Notes: generated from the sequence alone by a model not told the origin. DNA of 64,000 bases from CAWDAQ01 sp963800325 (GCA_963800325.1 CAWDAQ010000005.1:1116001-1180000); one strand, 5' to 3'. Numbered from the stretch's first letter, positions 37,352-46,275 are shown. Translations and numbers: made by a program.

Positions 37352-37624
37352 TCAGGCACCGCGGGAGGCGCCACCGTCGGCACCGCCATCAGCGCCACCG
37401 TCAGCGCCACCGTCAGCGCCACCGTCCGCGCCACCGTCGGCACCGCCGTCCGCGCCACCGTCGGCACCGCCGTCCGCGCCACCGTCCGCGCCACCGTCCG
37501 CGCCACCGTCCGCGCCACCGTCCGCGCCACCGTCGGCACCGCCGTCCGCGCCACCGTCAGCACCGCCGTCACGGGGTCCGTGGCCGGTCTGCTCCTCCGC
37601 AGGGTCCCGGGGGGTGTCGGTCAT
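37352..37624 (-). CDS. Small DGGA-repeat protein
   Basis: Protein of 90 residues: an 18-residue leader-like N-terminus (MTDTPRDPAEEQTGHGPR), 17 uninterrupted copies of DGGA and a short SRGA end. It has no signal peptide, membrane segment or cysteine and is strongly acidic. The ATG at 37622-37624 has an excellent ribosome site (AAGGAGG, seven bases upstream), the best argument that this is a real gene and not a chance frame in repetitive DNA. It is first in a row with the JmjC oxygenase gene, whose start directly follows its stop. It could be a peptide precursor or carrier whose repeated Asp residues are modified; this is inference. Some actinobacterial databases call similar repeats BatC, without known function. 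Confidence 0.72.
   Translation of the reverse strand: MTDTPRDPAEEQTGHGPRDGGADGGADGGADGGADGGADGGADGGADGGADGGADGGADGGADGGADGGADGGADGGADGGADGGASRGA
37367..37570. repeat. 17 tandem copies of a 12-base unit
   Basis: The unit reads GAC GGN GGN GCN on the minus strand, encoding DGGA. Copies differ only at third codon positions (for example GGTGGCGCG or GGCGGTGCC), so the peptide repeat is held exactly while the DNA has drifted. Copy-number change in steps of 12 would keep the frame. Confidence 0.95.
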
Positions 37625-37737
37625 GACTGCCTCCTTGCTCTGGTCGCTCGGACCGCCGGCCGCCCAGGGTCGGGTGCCGCGGTCCCTCCACCCCCATTCC
37701 TACGCCACGGGGGTGACACCCGCACCTCCGATGCGGC

Positions 37738-38727
37738 TCACGCGGGGGCGGGCTCGGCGCCGTGTCGCTCCACCCCACGCGGCGGCGTCGCGAGCAGCGC
37801 GTCCGCGAGGTCGGCGTCGCAGACCAGGCCGGTGACCAGCCCGCCGCGGACGGCCGCCTCGACCGCCTCGGACTTCGCCGCACCCGCGACGACGGCGACC
37901 GCGTCCCGGACCGCGACGAGCTCGGCGTAGTCGAGGTTGACGAGACGGTCGGACAGCGTGGTGCGGACCTCGCGGCCCTCGCGGTCGATGAGGATGCCCG
38001 CGGCCTCCCCGACGACCCCCGCGGCGGCGGCCTCCGAGCGCTCCTCCGCCGTGGCGACGTCGTGGATGGTCGACTGTCCGGGCGCCCACGCCCCGACCCC
38101 GACCAGTGCGACCGTGACGCGGGCGATCTGGGCGAGGGCACCGGCCACCTGTGGTTGACGCCGGATCGCCCCGGCGCTCGCGGCGTCGTCGAGGAGGAAG
38201 GGGGCGAAGAACAGGTGCGGGGTCCCGCCCGTGGCGCGCGCCGCCCGCCGGACGACGTCGACGGCGCTGCTGTCCTCGGTGACGAGGGCGAGGGCGCCGG
38301 TGAGCTGGACGACGTCGACCCGCGGGAGGTCGCCGAGCGCGTCGACCACCGCGCGGACTCCGCGCGACCAGGGGAGCCCGAGGACGTCGTCGGGGGTGAG
38401 GAGCTCGCCGAGGAGATCGGCGGCCGCGCGGCCGAGCTGGCCTCGGACGGCCGGGGGGTCGAGCGTGGCGCAGTCCACGACGAGCGCGTGACGCAGGCCG
38501 TACAGCTCCTGCAGGCGCGCGGAGCGCTCGACGTCCAGCGCCCCCTGGCGGACGATCTCGATCCGCACGACCCCTTCGGCGCGAGCGGCCTCGAGCAGGC
38601 GGGCCACCTTGAACCGGCTGATCCCCAGGGCCTCGGCGATCTCGGTCTTGGCCTGGCCGAGGAGGTAGTACCGGCGCGCGACGGCCGCCGTGAGCACGAG
38701 CTCGGCCGGCCCCTGGTGATCGTTCAC
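37738..38727 (-). CDS. SorC-family (sugar-binding) transcriptional regulator
   Basis: Regulator of 329 residues. The N-terminal helix-turn-helix (about 10-50) reads AVARRYYLLGQAKTEIAEALGISRFKVARLLEAARAEGVVRIEI. The SorC sugar-phosphate-binding domain follows, with LLTPDDVLGLPWSRGVRAVVDAL, VVQLTGALALVTEDSSAVDVVRRAA, VGVGAW, and AVAVVAGAAKSEAVEAAVRGGLVTGLVCDADLA. The effector is probably a phosphorylated product of the adjacent polyol operon, such as xylulose 5-phosphate, by analogy. The GTG start lies at 38725-38727. It is divergent from that operon across 235 bases that hold a promoter and operator. Confidence 0.92.
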   Translation of the reverse strand: MNDHQGPAELVLTAAVARRYYLLGQAKTEIAEALGISRFKVARLLEAARAEGVVRIEIVRQGALDVERSARLQELYGLRHALVVDCATLDPPAVRGQLGRAAADLLGELLTPDDVLGLPWSRGVRAVVDALGDLPRVDVVQLTGALALVTEDSSAVDVVRRAARATGGTPHLFFAPFLLDDAASAGAIRRQPQVAGALAQIARVTVALVGVGAWAPGQSTIHDVATAEERSEAAAAGVVGEAAGILIDREGREVRTTLSDRLVNLDYAELVAVRDAVAVVAGAAKSEAVEAAVRGGLVTGLVCDADLADALLATPPRGVERHGAEPAPA

Positions 38728-38838
38728 GGGGTCCCATCCTTCCCCGGCGCCCCGTCACGAGGTGCCGATCCCGCCGCCCTGGACGGCCCCGGGGGGCGGC
38801 CACGTGCGACGCGAGTGACCCGTGCCACAGATGACACG

Positions 38839-38879
38839 TGACAGGATACTCATATGTGCGCTACCGTGCTCAAATGAGC
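38839..38879 (+). promoter_or_regulatory. Promoter and probable SorC operator of the polyol operon
   Basis: TGACAG (38839-38844), 17 bases, then TACCGT (38862-38867) form a good sigma-70-type promoter. GCTCAAATGAGC (38868-38879), an inverted repeat of GCTCA around AA, falls on the expected transcription start. A related ACTCATATG lies in the spacer (38848-38856). A regulator bound there would repress. Confidence 0.65.
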
Positions 38880-38962
38880 GACGGGCGTCCCCCGGACCCC
38901 GGACGACCCGGCGCCGACCCCCCATTCCCCCCGCCGTCGGGCGGGCCCCCCGAGGAGGACTC

Positions 38963-40318
38963 ATGTCAGTCACATCGCGCGTGACCCTGACCGCAGGTGC
39001 GGCGACGGCGGCGCTGGCGTTGGCTGCCTGCGGTGGCGCAGGTGGCGGCGGTGGCGGCGGCACCGGCGGCGGCAGCGCGGTGACCGTGCTGATGGTCAAC
39101 AACCCGCAGATGGTGGACCTGCAGAAGCTGACGCCGGACAACTTCACCAAGGACACCGGCATCAAGGTCAACTTCACGATGCTTCCCGAGAACGACGTCC
39201 GGGACAAGATCAGCCAGGAGTTCTCCAGCCAGGCGGGCCAGTACGACGTGGCCTCGCTGAGCAACTTCGAGATCCCGATCTACGCGAAGACCAAGTGGGT
39301 CGCCAACCTCGACGACTACATCGCGAAGGACAAGGCCTTCGACCAGGGGGACATCCTGGGCCCGATGACGACCTCCCTGTCGGTCGACGGCCACGTGTAC
39401 GGCGAGCCCTTCTACGGTGAGTCCTCGTTCACGATGTACCGCAAGGACGTCTTCAAGCAGAAGGGCCTGACCATGCCGGCGGAGCCGACGTGGCAGCAGG
39501 TGGCCGACCTGGCGGCCAAGGCCGACGGGGCCCAGAAGGGCATGAAGGGCATCTGCCTGCGCGGCCTGCCCGGGTGGGGGCAGCTGTTCGCCCCGCTGAC
39601 GACGGTCGTCAACACCTTCGGCGGCACGTGGTTCGACGCGGACTGGAACGCCAAGGTCAACGCCCCGGAGTTCACCAAGGCGACGCAGTTCTACGTCGAC
39701 CTCATCCAGGCGCACGGCGAGAAGGGTGCCGCCCAGTCGGGCTTCACCGAGTGCCTCAACAACATGACCCAGGGCAACGTCGCGATGTGGTACGACGCGA
39801 CCTCGGCCGCCGGCTCGCTGGAGTCCAAGGACTCCCCGGTCAAGGGCAAGATCGGCTACGCGGCCGCGCCGGTCGTCGAGACCGACCACTCGGGCTGGCT
39901 CTACACCTGGGCGTGGTCCATCCAGGAGGCGAGCTCCAACAAGGACAACGCCTGGAAGTTCATCTCCTGGGCCTCGAGCAAGAAGTACGAGGAGCTCGTC
40001 GGCAAGGAGCTCGGCTGGTCCAAGGTCCCGGCGGGCAAGCGGGCCTCGACCTACGAGAACAAGGACTACCTCAAGTCCGCGGGCGCCTTCGCGGACGAGA
40101 CCAAGAAGGCGATCGAGACCGCCGACCCGAACAACCCCGGCGTTCAGCCCCGACCGGCCCCCGGCATCCAGTTCGTCGACATCCCCGAGTTCCCGAGCCT
40201 CGGCACGAGGGTGAGCCAGGACGTCTCGGCCGCGATCGCGGGGCAGACGACGGTCAAGGCCGCGCTCGACAAGGGCCAGAGCCTCGCGGAGTCGGTCGGC
40301 AAGAAGTACCAGAAGTAA
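38963..40318 (+). CDS. ABC transporter sugar/polyol-binding lipoprotein
   Basis: Extracytoplasmic binding protein of 451 residues (family 1). The ATG at 38963 follows GAGGAGG; the signal peptide ends in the lipobox LALAACGG and is followed by a Gly linker. The mature protein has TVLMVNNPQMVDLQKLTPDNFTKDTGIKVNFTMLPENDVRDKISQEFSSQAGQYDVASLSNFEIP and later NNMTQGNVAMWYDATSAAGSL, as in polyol-binding SmoE/MtlE proteins. Its base composition and Lys content differ from the Arg/Ala-rich neighbours, which is usual for exported lipoproteins. It is first in the operon and probably binds a five- or six-carbon polyol. Confidence 0.92.
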   Translation: MSVTSRVTLTAGAATAALALAACGGAGGGGGGGTGGGSAVTVLMVNNPQMVDLQKLTPDNFTKDTGIKVNFTMLPENDVRDKISQEFSSQAGQYDVASLSNFEIPIYAKTKWVANLDDYIAKDKAFDQGDILGPMTTSLSVDGHVYGEPFYGESSFTMYRKDVFKQKGLTMPAEPTWQQVADLAAKADGAQKGMKGICLRGLPGWGQLFAPLTTVVNTFGGTWFDADWNAKVNAPEFTKATQFYVDLIQAHGEKGAAQSGFTECLNNMTQGNVAMWYDATSAAGSLESKDSPVKGKIGYAAAPVVETDHSGWLYTWAWSIQEASSNKDNAWKFISWASSKKYEELVGKELGWSKVPAGKRASTYENKDYLKSAGAFADETKKAIETADPNNPGVQPRPAPGIQFVDIPEFPSLGTRVSQDVSAAIAGQTTVKAALDKGQSLAESVGKKYQK

Positions 40319-40345
40319 CACCCCGACAACCGGACGGATCCAGCC

Positions 40346-41287
40346 ATGACCACCACGTCTGCTGACACCGAACCGGATGTGCGCGACCAGCGGAAGGGCC
40401 CGGCCCTGAAGCGCTCAGGCGACTGGGCGCGTCGGGCCCCTCTGCTGCCCGCCCTCATCTTCGTCATCCTCGTCACGCAGCTCCCGTTCGCGACGACGAT
40501 CGTCATCTCGTTCATGAACTGGAACGCGTACTACCCCGACCAGCGCGGGTTCGCCGGCCTCGACAACTTCAAGACGGTCCTCAGCGACCCCGACGCCCGG
40601 CACGCGATCTTCGTCACGGTCGTCCTCACCGCGGCGGTGGTCATCCTCGCGCTCGTCCTCGGGCTCATCGCGGCGGTCCTGCTGGACCGGAAGTTCCGCG
40701 GCCGGGCGGCGGTCCGCACGATGATGATCGCGCCGTTCCTCATCGTCCCGGTCGCCGCCGCCCTGCTGTGGAAGCACGCGCTCTACAACCCGGAGTACGG
40801 CCTCTTCAACGGGATGCTCCGCTGGATCTTCGGCGACGCGGCCCCCCAGCCGGACTGGATCAGCGACTACCCGCTGTGGTCGATCATCATCGCGATCACG
40901 TGGCAGTGGACCCCGTTCATGATGCTGATCCTGCTGGCCGGGCTGCAGTCGCGTCCCCTCGACGTCATCGAGGCCGCCCGCATCGACGGGGCGAGCGCGT
41001 GGCAGATCTTCACCAACATGACCCTCCCCCACCTGCGGCAGTACATCGAGCTCGCCGGCCTGCTCGGCGCGATCTACGTGGTCCAGAACTTCGACTACGT
41101 GTTCACGATCACCTCGGGTGGCCTCGGCACCGCGAACCTGCCGTACTACATCTACCAGACCTTCTACACCGCCCATGACTACGGCCTCGCCTCCGCGGCC
41201 GGCGTCATCGTCGTCATCGGCAGCATCATCATCTCGACCGCGGCGCTGCGCACGGTCTTCTCGATCTTCAAGGAGGAGGGGCGATGA
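40346..41287 (+). CDS. ABC transporter permease (MalF type)
   Basis: Inner-membrane subunit of 313 residues with six predicted helices, starting APLLPALIFVILVTQLPFATTIVISFM. The EAA loop that docks the ATPase reads EAARIDGASAWQIFTNMTLPHL. It lies 27 bases after the binding-protein gene and overlaps the next permease start by ATGA. It forms the transmembrane channel with the following gene product. Confidence 0.93.
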   Translation: MTTTSADTEPDVRDQRKGPALKRSGDWARRAPLLPALIFVILVTQLPFATTIVISFMNWNAYYPDQRGFAGLDNFKTVLSDPDARHAIFVTVVLTAAVVILALVLGLIAAVLLDRKFRGRAAVRTMMIAPFLIVPVAAALLWKHALYNPEYGLFNGMLRWIFGDAAPQPDWISDYPLWSIIIAITWQWTPFMMLILLAGLQSRPLDVIEAARIDGASAWQIFTNMTLPHLRQYIELAGLLGAIYVVQNFDYVFTITSGGLGTANLPYYIYQTFYTAHDYGLASAAGVIVVIGSIIISTAALRTVFSIFKEEGR

Positions 41288-42138
41288 GCACCCGCAAGGT
41301 CGACCCGAAGACGGTCAGGCACCAGAAGCCGCCCCGGTCCGACGCGGTCTTCGGACTCCTCGCCTGGGTGATGGGCCTGCTGTTCTTCGCCCCCGTGGCG
41401 TGGATGGTGCTCACCTCGTTCCACAGCGAGTCGGACGCGGCGACGAACCCGCCCTCGTTCACCGCCCCGCTGACCATGCAGGGGTACGACGAGTTCTTCT
41501 CCTCGGGCCCGTGGCCGCCGCTGATCAACTCGGCGACGGCGAGCATCGTCTCGACCCTGTTCGTGCTGGCGCTGTCCTTCCCGGCGGCCTACGCGCTCTC
41601 GATCAAGCCGGTGAAGAAGTGGACCGACGTGCTGTTCTTCCTCATGTCGACCAAGTTCCTCCCCATCGTCGCCGCGCTGCTGCCGATCTACCTGTTCGCG
41701 CAGAAGGTCGGGCTGCTCGACAACATCTGGCTGCTCATCCTCTTCTACACGGTGATGAACATGCCGATCGCGATCTGGATGCTCCAGTCGTTCCTGTCGG
41801 AGGTCCCGGTGGAGATGCTCGAGGCCGCCCAGGTCGACGGTGCCGGGCTGATGCGCACGCTCCGCGCGGTGATCGCGCCGATCGTCACCCCCGGGATCGC
41901 CGCCGCCGGTCTGATCTGCTTCATCTTCTCCTGGAACGAGCTCCTCTTCGCCCGGGTCCTCACCTCCACGGTGGCCCAGACGGCCCCGGTCTTCCTCACC
42001 GGCTTCGTCACCAGCCAGGGGCTCTTCCTCGCGAAGGTCTGTGCCGCCTCGGTCGTCGTGTCGCTGCCGGTCCTCGTGGCCGGGTTCGCGGCGCAGGACA
42101 AGCTCGTGCAAGGTCTGTCGATGGGAGCCGTCAAGTGA
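41284..42138 (+). CDS. ABC transporter permease (MalG type)
   Basis: Second membrane subunit, 284 residues and six predicted helices (first: AVFGLLAWVMGLLFFAPVAWMVLTSF). The EAA loop is MLEAAQVDGAGLMRTLRAVIAPIVTPGI. Start and stop overlap both neighbours (ATGA, GTGA), so translation of the transporter and the dehydrogenase is coupled. No ATPase gene is present in the operon; a shared MsiK-like ATPase encoded elsewhere is expected in actinobacteria. Confidence 0.93.
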   Translation: MSTRKVDPKTVRHQKPPRSDAVFGLLAWVMGLLFFAPVAWMVLTSFHSESDAATNPPSFTAPLTMQGYDEFFSSGPWPPLINSATASIVSTLFVLALSFPAAYALSIKPVKKWTDVLFFLMSTKFLPIVAALLPIYLFAQKVGLLDNIWLLILFYTVMNMPIAIWMLQSFLSEVPVEMLEAAQVDGAGLMRTLRAVIAPIVTPGIAAAGLICFIFSWNELLFARVLTSTVAQTAPVFLTGFVTSQGLFLAKVCAASVVVSLPVLVAGFAAQDKLVQGLSMGAVK

Positions 42139-43652
42139 GCAACGCCGCCACCACCCGCCTCGGCCAGGACACCCTCGGCAGCCTCGACGACCGGGTGGCG
42201 GTCCCGACCTACGACCGGTCGGCCCTCACGACGGGGATCGTCCACTTCGGCGTCGGCGGGTTCCACCGGGCCCACCAGGCGATGTACCTCGACCGGCTCA
42301 TGAACGACGGCGAGGCCCTCGACTGGGGCATCTGCGGCGTCGGGGTGCTCCCCCACGACCGCCGGATCATCGAGACCCTCACCGCGCAGGACGGGCTCTA
42401 CACCCTCGTCGTCAAGCACCCGGACGGCGAGCGCGACGCCCGGGTCATCGGGTCGGTGAACAGGGCGCTGCTCGCGCCCGACGACCCCGAGGCCGTCCTC
42501 GACGTCCTCACCGACCCGGCGACCCGGATCGTCTCCCTGACCGTCACCGAAGGCGGGTACCACGTCAACCAGGTGACCGGCGAGTTCGACCCGTCCGACA
42601 CCGGGATCCAGGCCGACCTCGCCCCCGACGCGGTGCCGAGCACCGTGTTCGGCTACGTCGTCGAGGGCCTGCGCCGCCGCCGCGAGGCCGGCACCGAGCC
42701 GTTCACGGTCATGTCGTGCGACAACATCCCGCACAACGGCGAGGTGGCCCACAAGATGGTCACCGCGTTCGCGCGCCTGAAGGACCCCGAGCTCGCGGGG
42801 TGGATGGAGGAGAACGTCCTCTTCCCCAACTGCATGGTCGACCGCATCACCCCGGTCACCGCGCCGGAGGACATCGAGCGCCTTGCCGACGAGCTCGGCG
42901 TCGAGGACGGCTGGCCGGTGGTCTGCGAGCCCTTCACCCAGTGGGTCCTGGAGGACCATTTCACCCTCGGCCGCCCGCCGTGGGAGCACGCCGACGTCCA
43001 GATCGTCGACGACGTCACCCCGTTCGAGCTGATGAAGCTCCGGCTGCTCAACGCCAGCCACCAGGCGCTGTGCTACCTCGGCTACCTCAGCGGCTACCGG
43101 TACGCCCACGAGGTCTGCCAGGACGAGCTGTTCACCGACTTCCTGCTCGGCTACATGGAGCGGGAGGGCACCCCGACGCTGCCCCCGGTCCCCGACACCG
43201 ACCTCGACGCCTACCGCCGCGAGCTCATCGCGCGCTTCGCCAACCCCGAGGTCCGCGACACCCTGGCCCGGCTGTGCGCGGAGAGCTCGGACCGGATCCC
43301 CAAGTGGCTCGTCCCGGTCATCCAGGAGAACCTCGCCGCCGGGGGCGAGGTCGAGCGGTCCGCGCTCGTCGTCGCCTCCTGGGCCCGCTACGCCGAGGGC
43401 ACGGACGAGAAGGGCGAGCCCATCGAGGTCGTCGACCGCCTCAAGGACCGCGTCATGGCCGCGGCCGCGCGGCAGGACGAGGACGAGCTCGCGTTCCTCC
43501 GCGACCGCGACCTGTTCGGCGACCTCGTCGACGACGAGCGGTTCACGTCCGCGTACACCGCGGCGCTGCGCTCGCTCCACGAGCACGGCGCCCGGGCGAC
43601 GCTGGAGGCCCGGGCCGAGGCGGACCGGGGCCGGTCGGCCCCCGCGTCCTAG
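42135..43652 (+). CDS. Mannitol dehydrogenase-family polyol dehydrogenase
   Basis: NAD-dependent long-chain polyol dehydrogenase of 505 residues that oxidises mannitol, arabitol or sorbitol to the ketose. The Rossmann motif is IVHFGVGGFHRAHQAMYLD; the catalytic region has KLRLLNASHQALCYLGYLSGY, with the family's Lys and Asn-His elements, and a conserved FPNCMVDRITPVT segment. GTG 42135 overlaps the permease stop. With xylulokinase at the end of the operon, D-arabitol to D-xylulose is the most economical reading, but mannitol to fructose is not excluded. Confidence 0.92.
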   Translation: MSNAATTRLGQDTLGSLDDRVAVPTYDRSALTTGIVHFGVGGFHRAHQAMYLDRLMNDGEALDWGICGVGVLPHDRRIIETLTAQDGLYTLVVKHPDGERDARVIGSVNRALLAPDDPEAVLDVLTDPATRIVSLTVTEGGYHVNQVTGEFDPSDTGIQADLAPDAVPSTVFGYVVEGLRRRREAGTEPFTVMSCDNIPHNGEVAHKMVTAFARLKDPELAGWMEENVLFPNCMVDRITPVTAPEDIERLADELGVEDGWPVVCEPFTQWVLEDHFTLGRPPWEHADVQIVDDVTPFELMKLRLLNASHQALCYLGYLSGYRYAHEVCQDELFTDFLLGYMEREGTPTLPPVPDTDLDAYRRELIARFANPEVRDTLARLCAESSDRIPKWLVPVIQENLAAGGEVERSALVVASWARYAEGTDEKGEPIEVVDRLKDRVMAAAARQDEDELAFLRDRDLFGDLVDDERFTSAYTAALRSLHEHGARATLEARAEADRGRSAPAS

Positions 43653-43729
43653 CCCGGGCGACGGCGCGAGAGGCTGGCCGCAGGCGTGGACGAAAGGGTG
43701 GACGAAGGGGTCCCCGAGAGGCGGGTGGC

Positions 43730-44851
43730 ATGCGGGACGCGTTGAGGGACCGGCCCGGGACGAGAGACGGCTGGGTGCCGCGCACCATGCACGCGGTCCG
43801 CCTCCCCGGTGACAGCACGGTCGAGCACGTCGACGTCGACGTCCCCCAACCCGGGCCCGGGCAGGTGCTGCTGCGGATGCGGGCGTCCTCGGTGTGCGGC
43901 AGCGACATCCGGGCGATCTACCGCGAGCACCTCGGCCGGGGTGCGGAGGCCTACCAGGGGGTGGTCGCGGGCCACGAGCCGTGCGGCGACGTCGTCGAGG
44001 TCGGCCCGGGCGCGAAGCGGCTCACCACGGGTGACCGCGTCGTCGTCTACCACATCGCCGGGTGCGGCATGTGCGAGGAGTGCCGGCGCGGCTACGAGGT
44101 GGGCTGCCGGTCGCGGGTCCGGGCGGCCTACGGGTGGCAGCGCGACGGCGGGCACGCCGAGTACCTCCTCGCCGAGGAGTCCTCGTGCATCGTCCTGCCC
44201 GACGAGCTGTCCCACGTCGACGGCGCCCTCGTCTCGTGCGGCTTCGGGACCGCGTACGAGGGCCTGCTCCGGGCCGGGGTCAGCGGCCGCGACCGGCTGC
44301 TCGTCACCGGGCTCGGACCGGTGGGCCTCGCCGCGGCGATGCTCGGCCGGGCGCTCGGCGCGAGCACCGTGGTCGCGAGCGACGTCTCCCCCGAGCGCGC
44401 GGACCTCGCCCGCCGGCTCGGCGTCGTCGACGTCGCCGTCGACGACGCCGGCGACCTCGCCGAGGCGGTCGCGGCGGCCACCGACGGGCAGGGTGTCGAG
44501 GTGAGCATCGACTGCTCGGGCAACGCCGCCGCCCGGGAGGCCGCGCTGCGCAGCACCCGGCCCTGGGGCCGGTGCGTGTTCGTCGGCGAGGGCGGCGAGG
44601 TGTCGTTCGCGGTGTCCGAGCTGCTCATCCACAAGCAGCTCCGGCTGCACGGATCGTGGGTGACGTCGCTGCGCCACATGGAGGAGCTGCTGGACGACCT
44701 CGTCCGCTGGGGGCTCCACCCCGAGGCCACGGTGACCCACCGGTTCACCCTGGACGAGGCCGCGGAGGCCTACCGGGTCGCGGCCGCGGGCCGTTCCGGG
44801 AAGGTCTGCATCGTCATGCCCGACGACGGGCAGGAGAAGGAGGACGGATGA
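43730..44851 (+). CDS. Zinc-dependent alcohol (polyol) dehydrogenase
   Basis: Medium-chain dehydrogenase of 373 residues. Catalytic zinc ligands are in SSVCGSDIR and VVAGHEPCGDVVEVG, structural zinc in GCGMCEECRRGYEVGC, and the NAD site in LLVTGLGPVGLAAAMLGRALGASTVVASDVS. It resembles sorbitol or xylitol dehydrogenases. The ATG at 43730 has AGAGG eight bases upstream; ATG 43787 is an alternative that removes a 19-residue polar extension. It overlaps the kinase gene by ATGA. It may oxidise a second polyol to xylulose or fructose. Confidence 0.9.
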   Translation: MRDALRDRPGTRDGWVPRTMHAVRLPGDSTVEHVDVDVPQPGPGQVLLRMRASSVCGSDIRAIYREHLGRGAEAYQGVVAGHEPCGDVVEVGPGAKRLTTGDRVVVYHIAGCGMCEECRRGYEVGCRSRVRAAYGWQRDGGHAEYLLAEESSCIVLPDELSHVDGALVSCGFGTAYEGLLRAGVSGRDRLLVTGLGPVGLAAAMLGRALGASTVVASDVSPERADLARRLGVVDVAVDDAGDLAEAVAAATDGQGVEVSIDCSGNAAAREAALRSTRPWGRCVFVGEGGEVSFAVSELLIHKQLRLHGSWVTSLRHMEELLDDLVRWGLHPEATVTHRFTLDEAAEAYRVAAAGRSGKVCIVMPDDGQEKEDG

Positions 44852-46263
44852 ACCAGGGCCGCAGGCTCGTCGCCGGGGTCGACTCCTCGACCCAGTCGTG
44901 CAAGGTCGTCGTCTGCGACGCCGAGACCGGGGAGATCGTCCGCAGCGGGCGGGGGAGCCACCCGGACGCGACCGAGGTGGACCCGCAGCGCTGGTGGGAG
45001 GCCTACGAGGAGGCCACGTCGGACGGCCTCCTCGACGGGGTCGAGGCGATCGCCGTCGGCGGCCAGCAGCACGGCATGGTGACGCTCGACGAGCGCGACG
45101 AGGTCGTCCGGGACGCCCTGCTGTGGAACGACACCCGCTCGGCGGGCGCGGCGACGGACCTCGTCGCCGAGCTCGGCGGTCCGCAGGCGTGGGTGGAGGC
45201 CGTGGGCCTGGTCCCCGTCGCGAGCTTCACCGCGACCAAGCTGCGCTGGCTCGCCGAGCACGAGCCGGACAACGCGGCCCGGGTGCAGGCGGTCGTCCTC
45301 CCGCACGACTGGCTCACGGGCCGGATCCTGCGCCGGGGTCACGGCTTCGAGCGGTGGACCACCGACCGGGGCGACGCCTCCGGCACCGCCTACTGGTCCC
45401 CGGTGACCGGCGAGTACCGCACGGACCTGCTCGAGCGGGCCTTCGGCCGCGTGGTCGACACCCCCGAGGTGCTCGGGCCGCACGACGCCGCCGGGCGGAC
45501 CGGCTCGGGCCTGCTCGTCGGCCCCGGGACCGGCGACAACATGGGCGCCGCCCTCGGGCTCGGCCTCGGCCCCGGGGACGTCGTCGTCTCGCTCGGGACC
45601 TCCGGGGCGGTGTTCGCGACCCACGACCGGCCGGTGAAGGACGTCACCGGGGAGATCGCCGGGTTCGCGAGCGCGACGGGGGACCACCTGCCCCTGATGT
45701 GCACCCTCAACGCCGCCCGCGTCCTCACCGCCGGCGCCGCGATGCTCGGCACGGACCTCTCCGGACTCGACGAGCTCGCGCTCAGGGCGGAGCCCGGGGC
45801 GGGCGGCCTCACGCTGTTGCCCTACCTCGACGGCGAGCGGACACCGGACCTGCCGCACGCCACCGGGACCCTCGGTGGCCTCACCCGGGCGAACGCGACC
45901 CCGGAGAACCTCGCGCGGGCCGTCGTGGAGGGGATGCTCGCCAACCTCGTCTCCGGGGTCGAGTCGCTGGCCCGGGAGGGGGTGGCGGTCGAGCGCGTGC
46001 TGCTCATCGGCGGCGCGTCGGCCTCGCGCGCGGTCCGGGACATCGCGCCCCGGCTGTTCGGGGTGCCGGTCGCGATCCCCGAGCCCGGGGAGTACGTCGG
46101 CATCGGTGCCGCCCGGCAGGCGGCGTGGGTCCTCGCCGGGGGCGAGGAGCCGCCGGACTGGACGGTGCGCGTCGAGACGACCGTGCGACCGCCCCGGACC
46201 GACGGGGACGGCGAGGTCCTGGGCCGCTACGCCGAGCTGCTGCGTCAGGTCCACGGCCGCTGA
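44848..46263 (+). CDS. xylB: Xylulokinase
   Basis: FGGY-family kinase of 471 residues that phosphorylates D-xylulose with ATP to xylulose 5-phosphate. Motifs include LVAGVDSSTQSCKVVVCDAETGEIV, the VGGQQHGMVTLDE segment and WNDTRS of XylB, then GDNMGAALGLGLGPGDVVVSLGTSGAVFA and RVLLIGGASASRAVRDIAPRLFGVPV. GGAGGACGG precedes the ATG. It ends the polyol operon and tells us that the products enter the pentose phosphate pathway. It converges with the AI-2E permease gene. Confidence 0.93.
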   Translation: MNQGRRLVAGVDSSTQSCKVVVCDAETGEIVRSGRGSHPDATEVDPQRWWEAYEEATSDGLLDGVEAIAVGGQQHGMVTLDERDEVVRDALLWNDTRSAGAATDLVAELGGPQAWVEAVGLVPVASFTATKLRWLAEHEPDNAARVQAVVLPHDWLTGRILRRGHGFERWTTDRGDASGTAYWSPVTGEYRTDLLERAFGRVVDTPEVLGPHDAAGRTGSGLLVGPGTGDNMGAALGLGLGPGDVVVSLGTSGAVFATHDRPVKDVTGEIAGFASATGDHLPLMCTLNAARVLTAGAAMLGTDLSGLDELALRAEPGAGGLTLLPYLDGERTPDLPHATGTLGGLTRANATPENLARAVVEGMLANLVSGVESLAREGVAVERVLLIGGASASRAVRDIAPRLFGVPVAIPEPGEYVGIGAARQAAWVLAGGEEPPDWTVRVETTVRPPRTDGDGEVLGRYAELLRQVHGR

Positions 46264-46275
46264 GGTCCGCGCGCC

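Noticed and set aside
37348..37572. Second minus-strand frame (TVARTVAR repeats) and plus-strand frame (PSAPPSAPP repeats) over the DGGA array
   Set aside because: A 12-base repeat keeps all frames open. Only the DGGA frame has a ribosome site, a non-repetitive start and a stop that meets the next gene.
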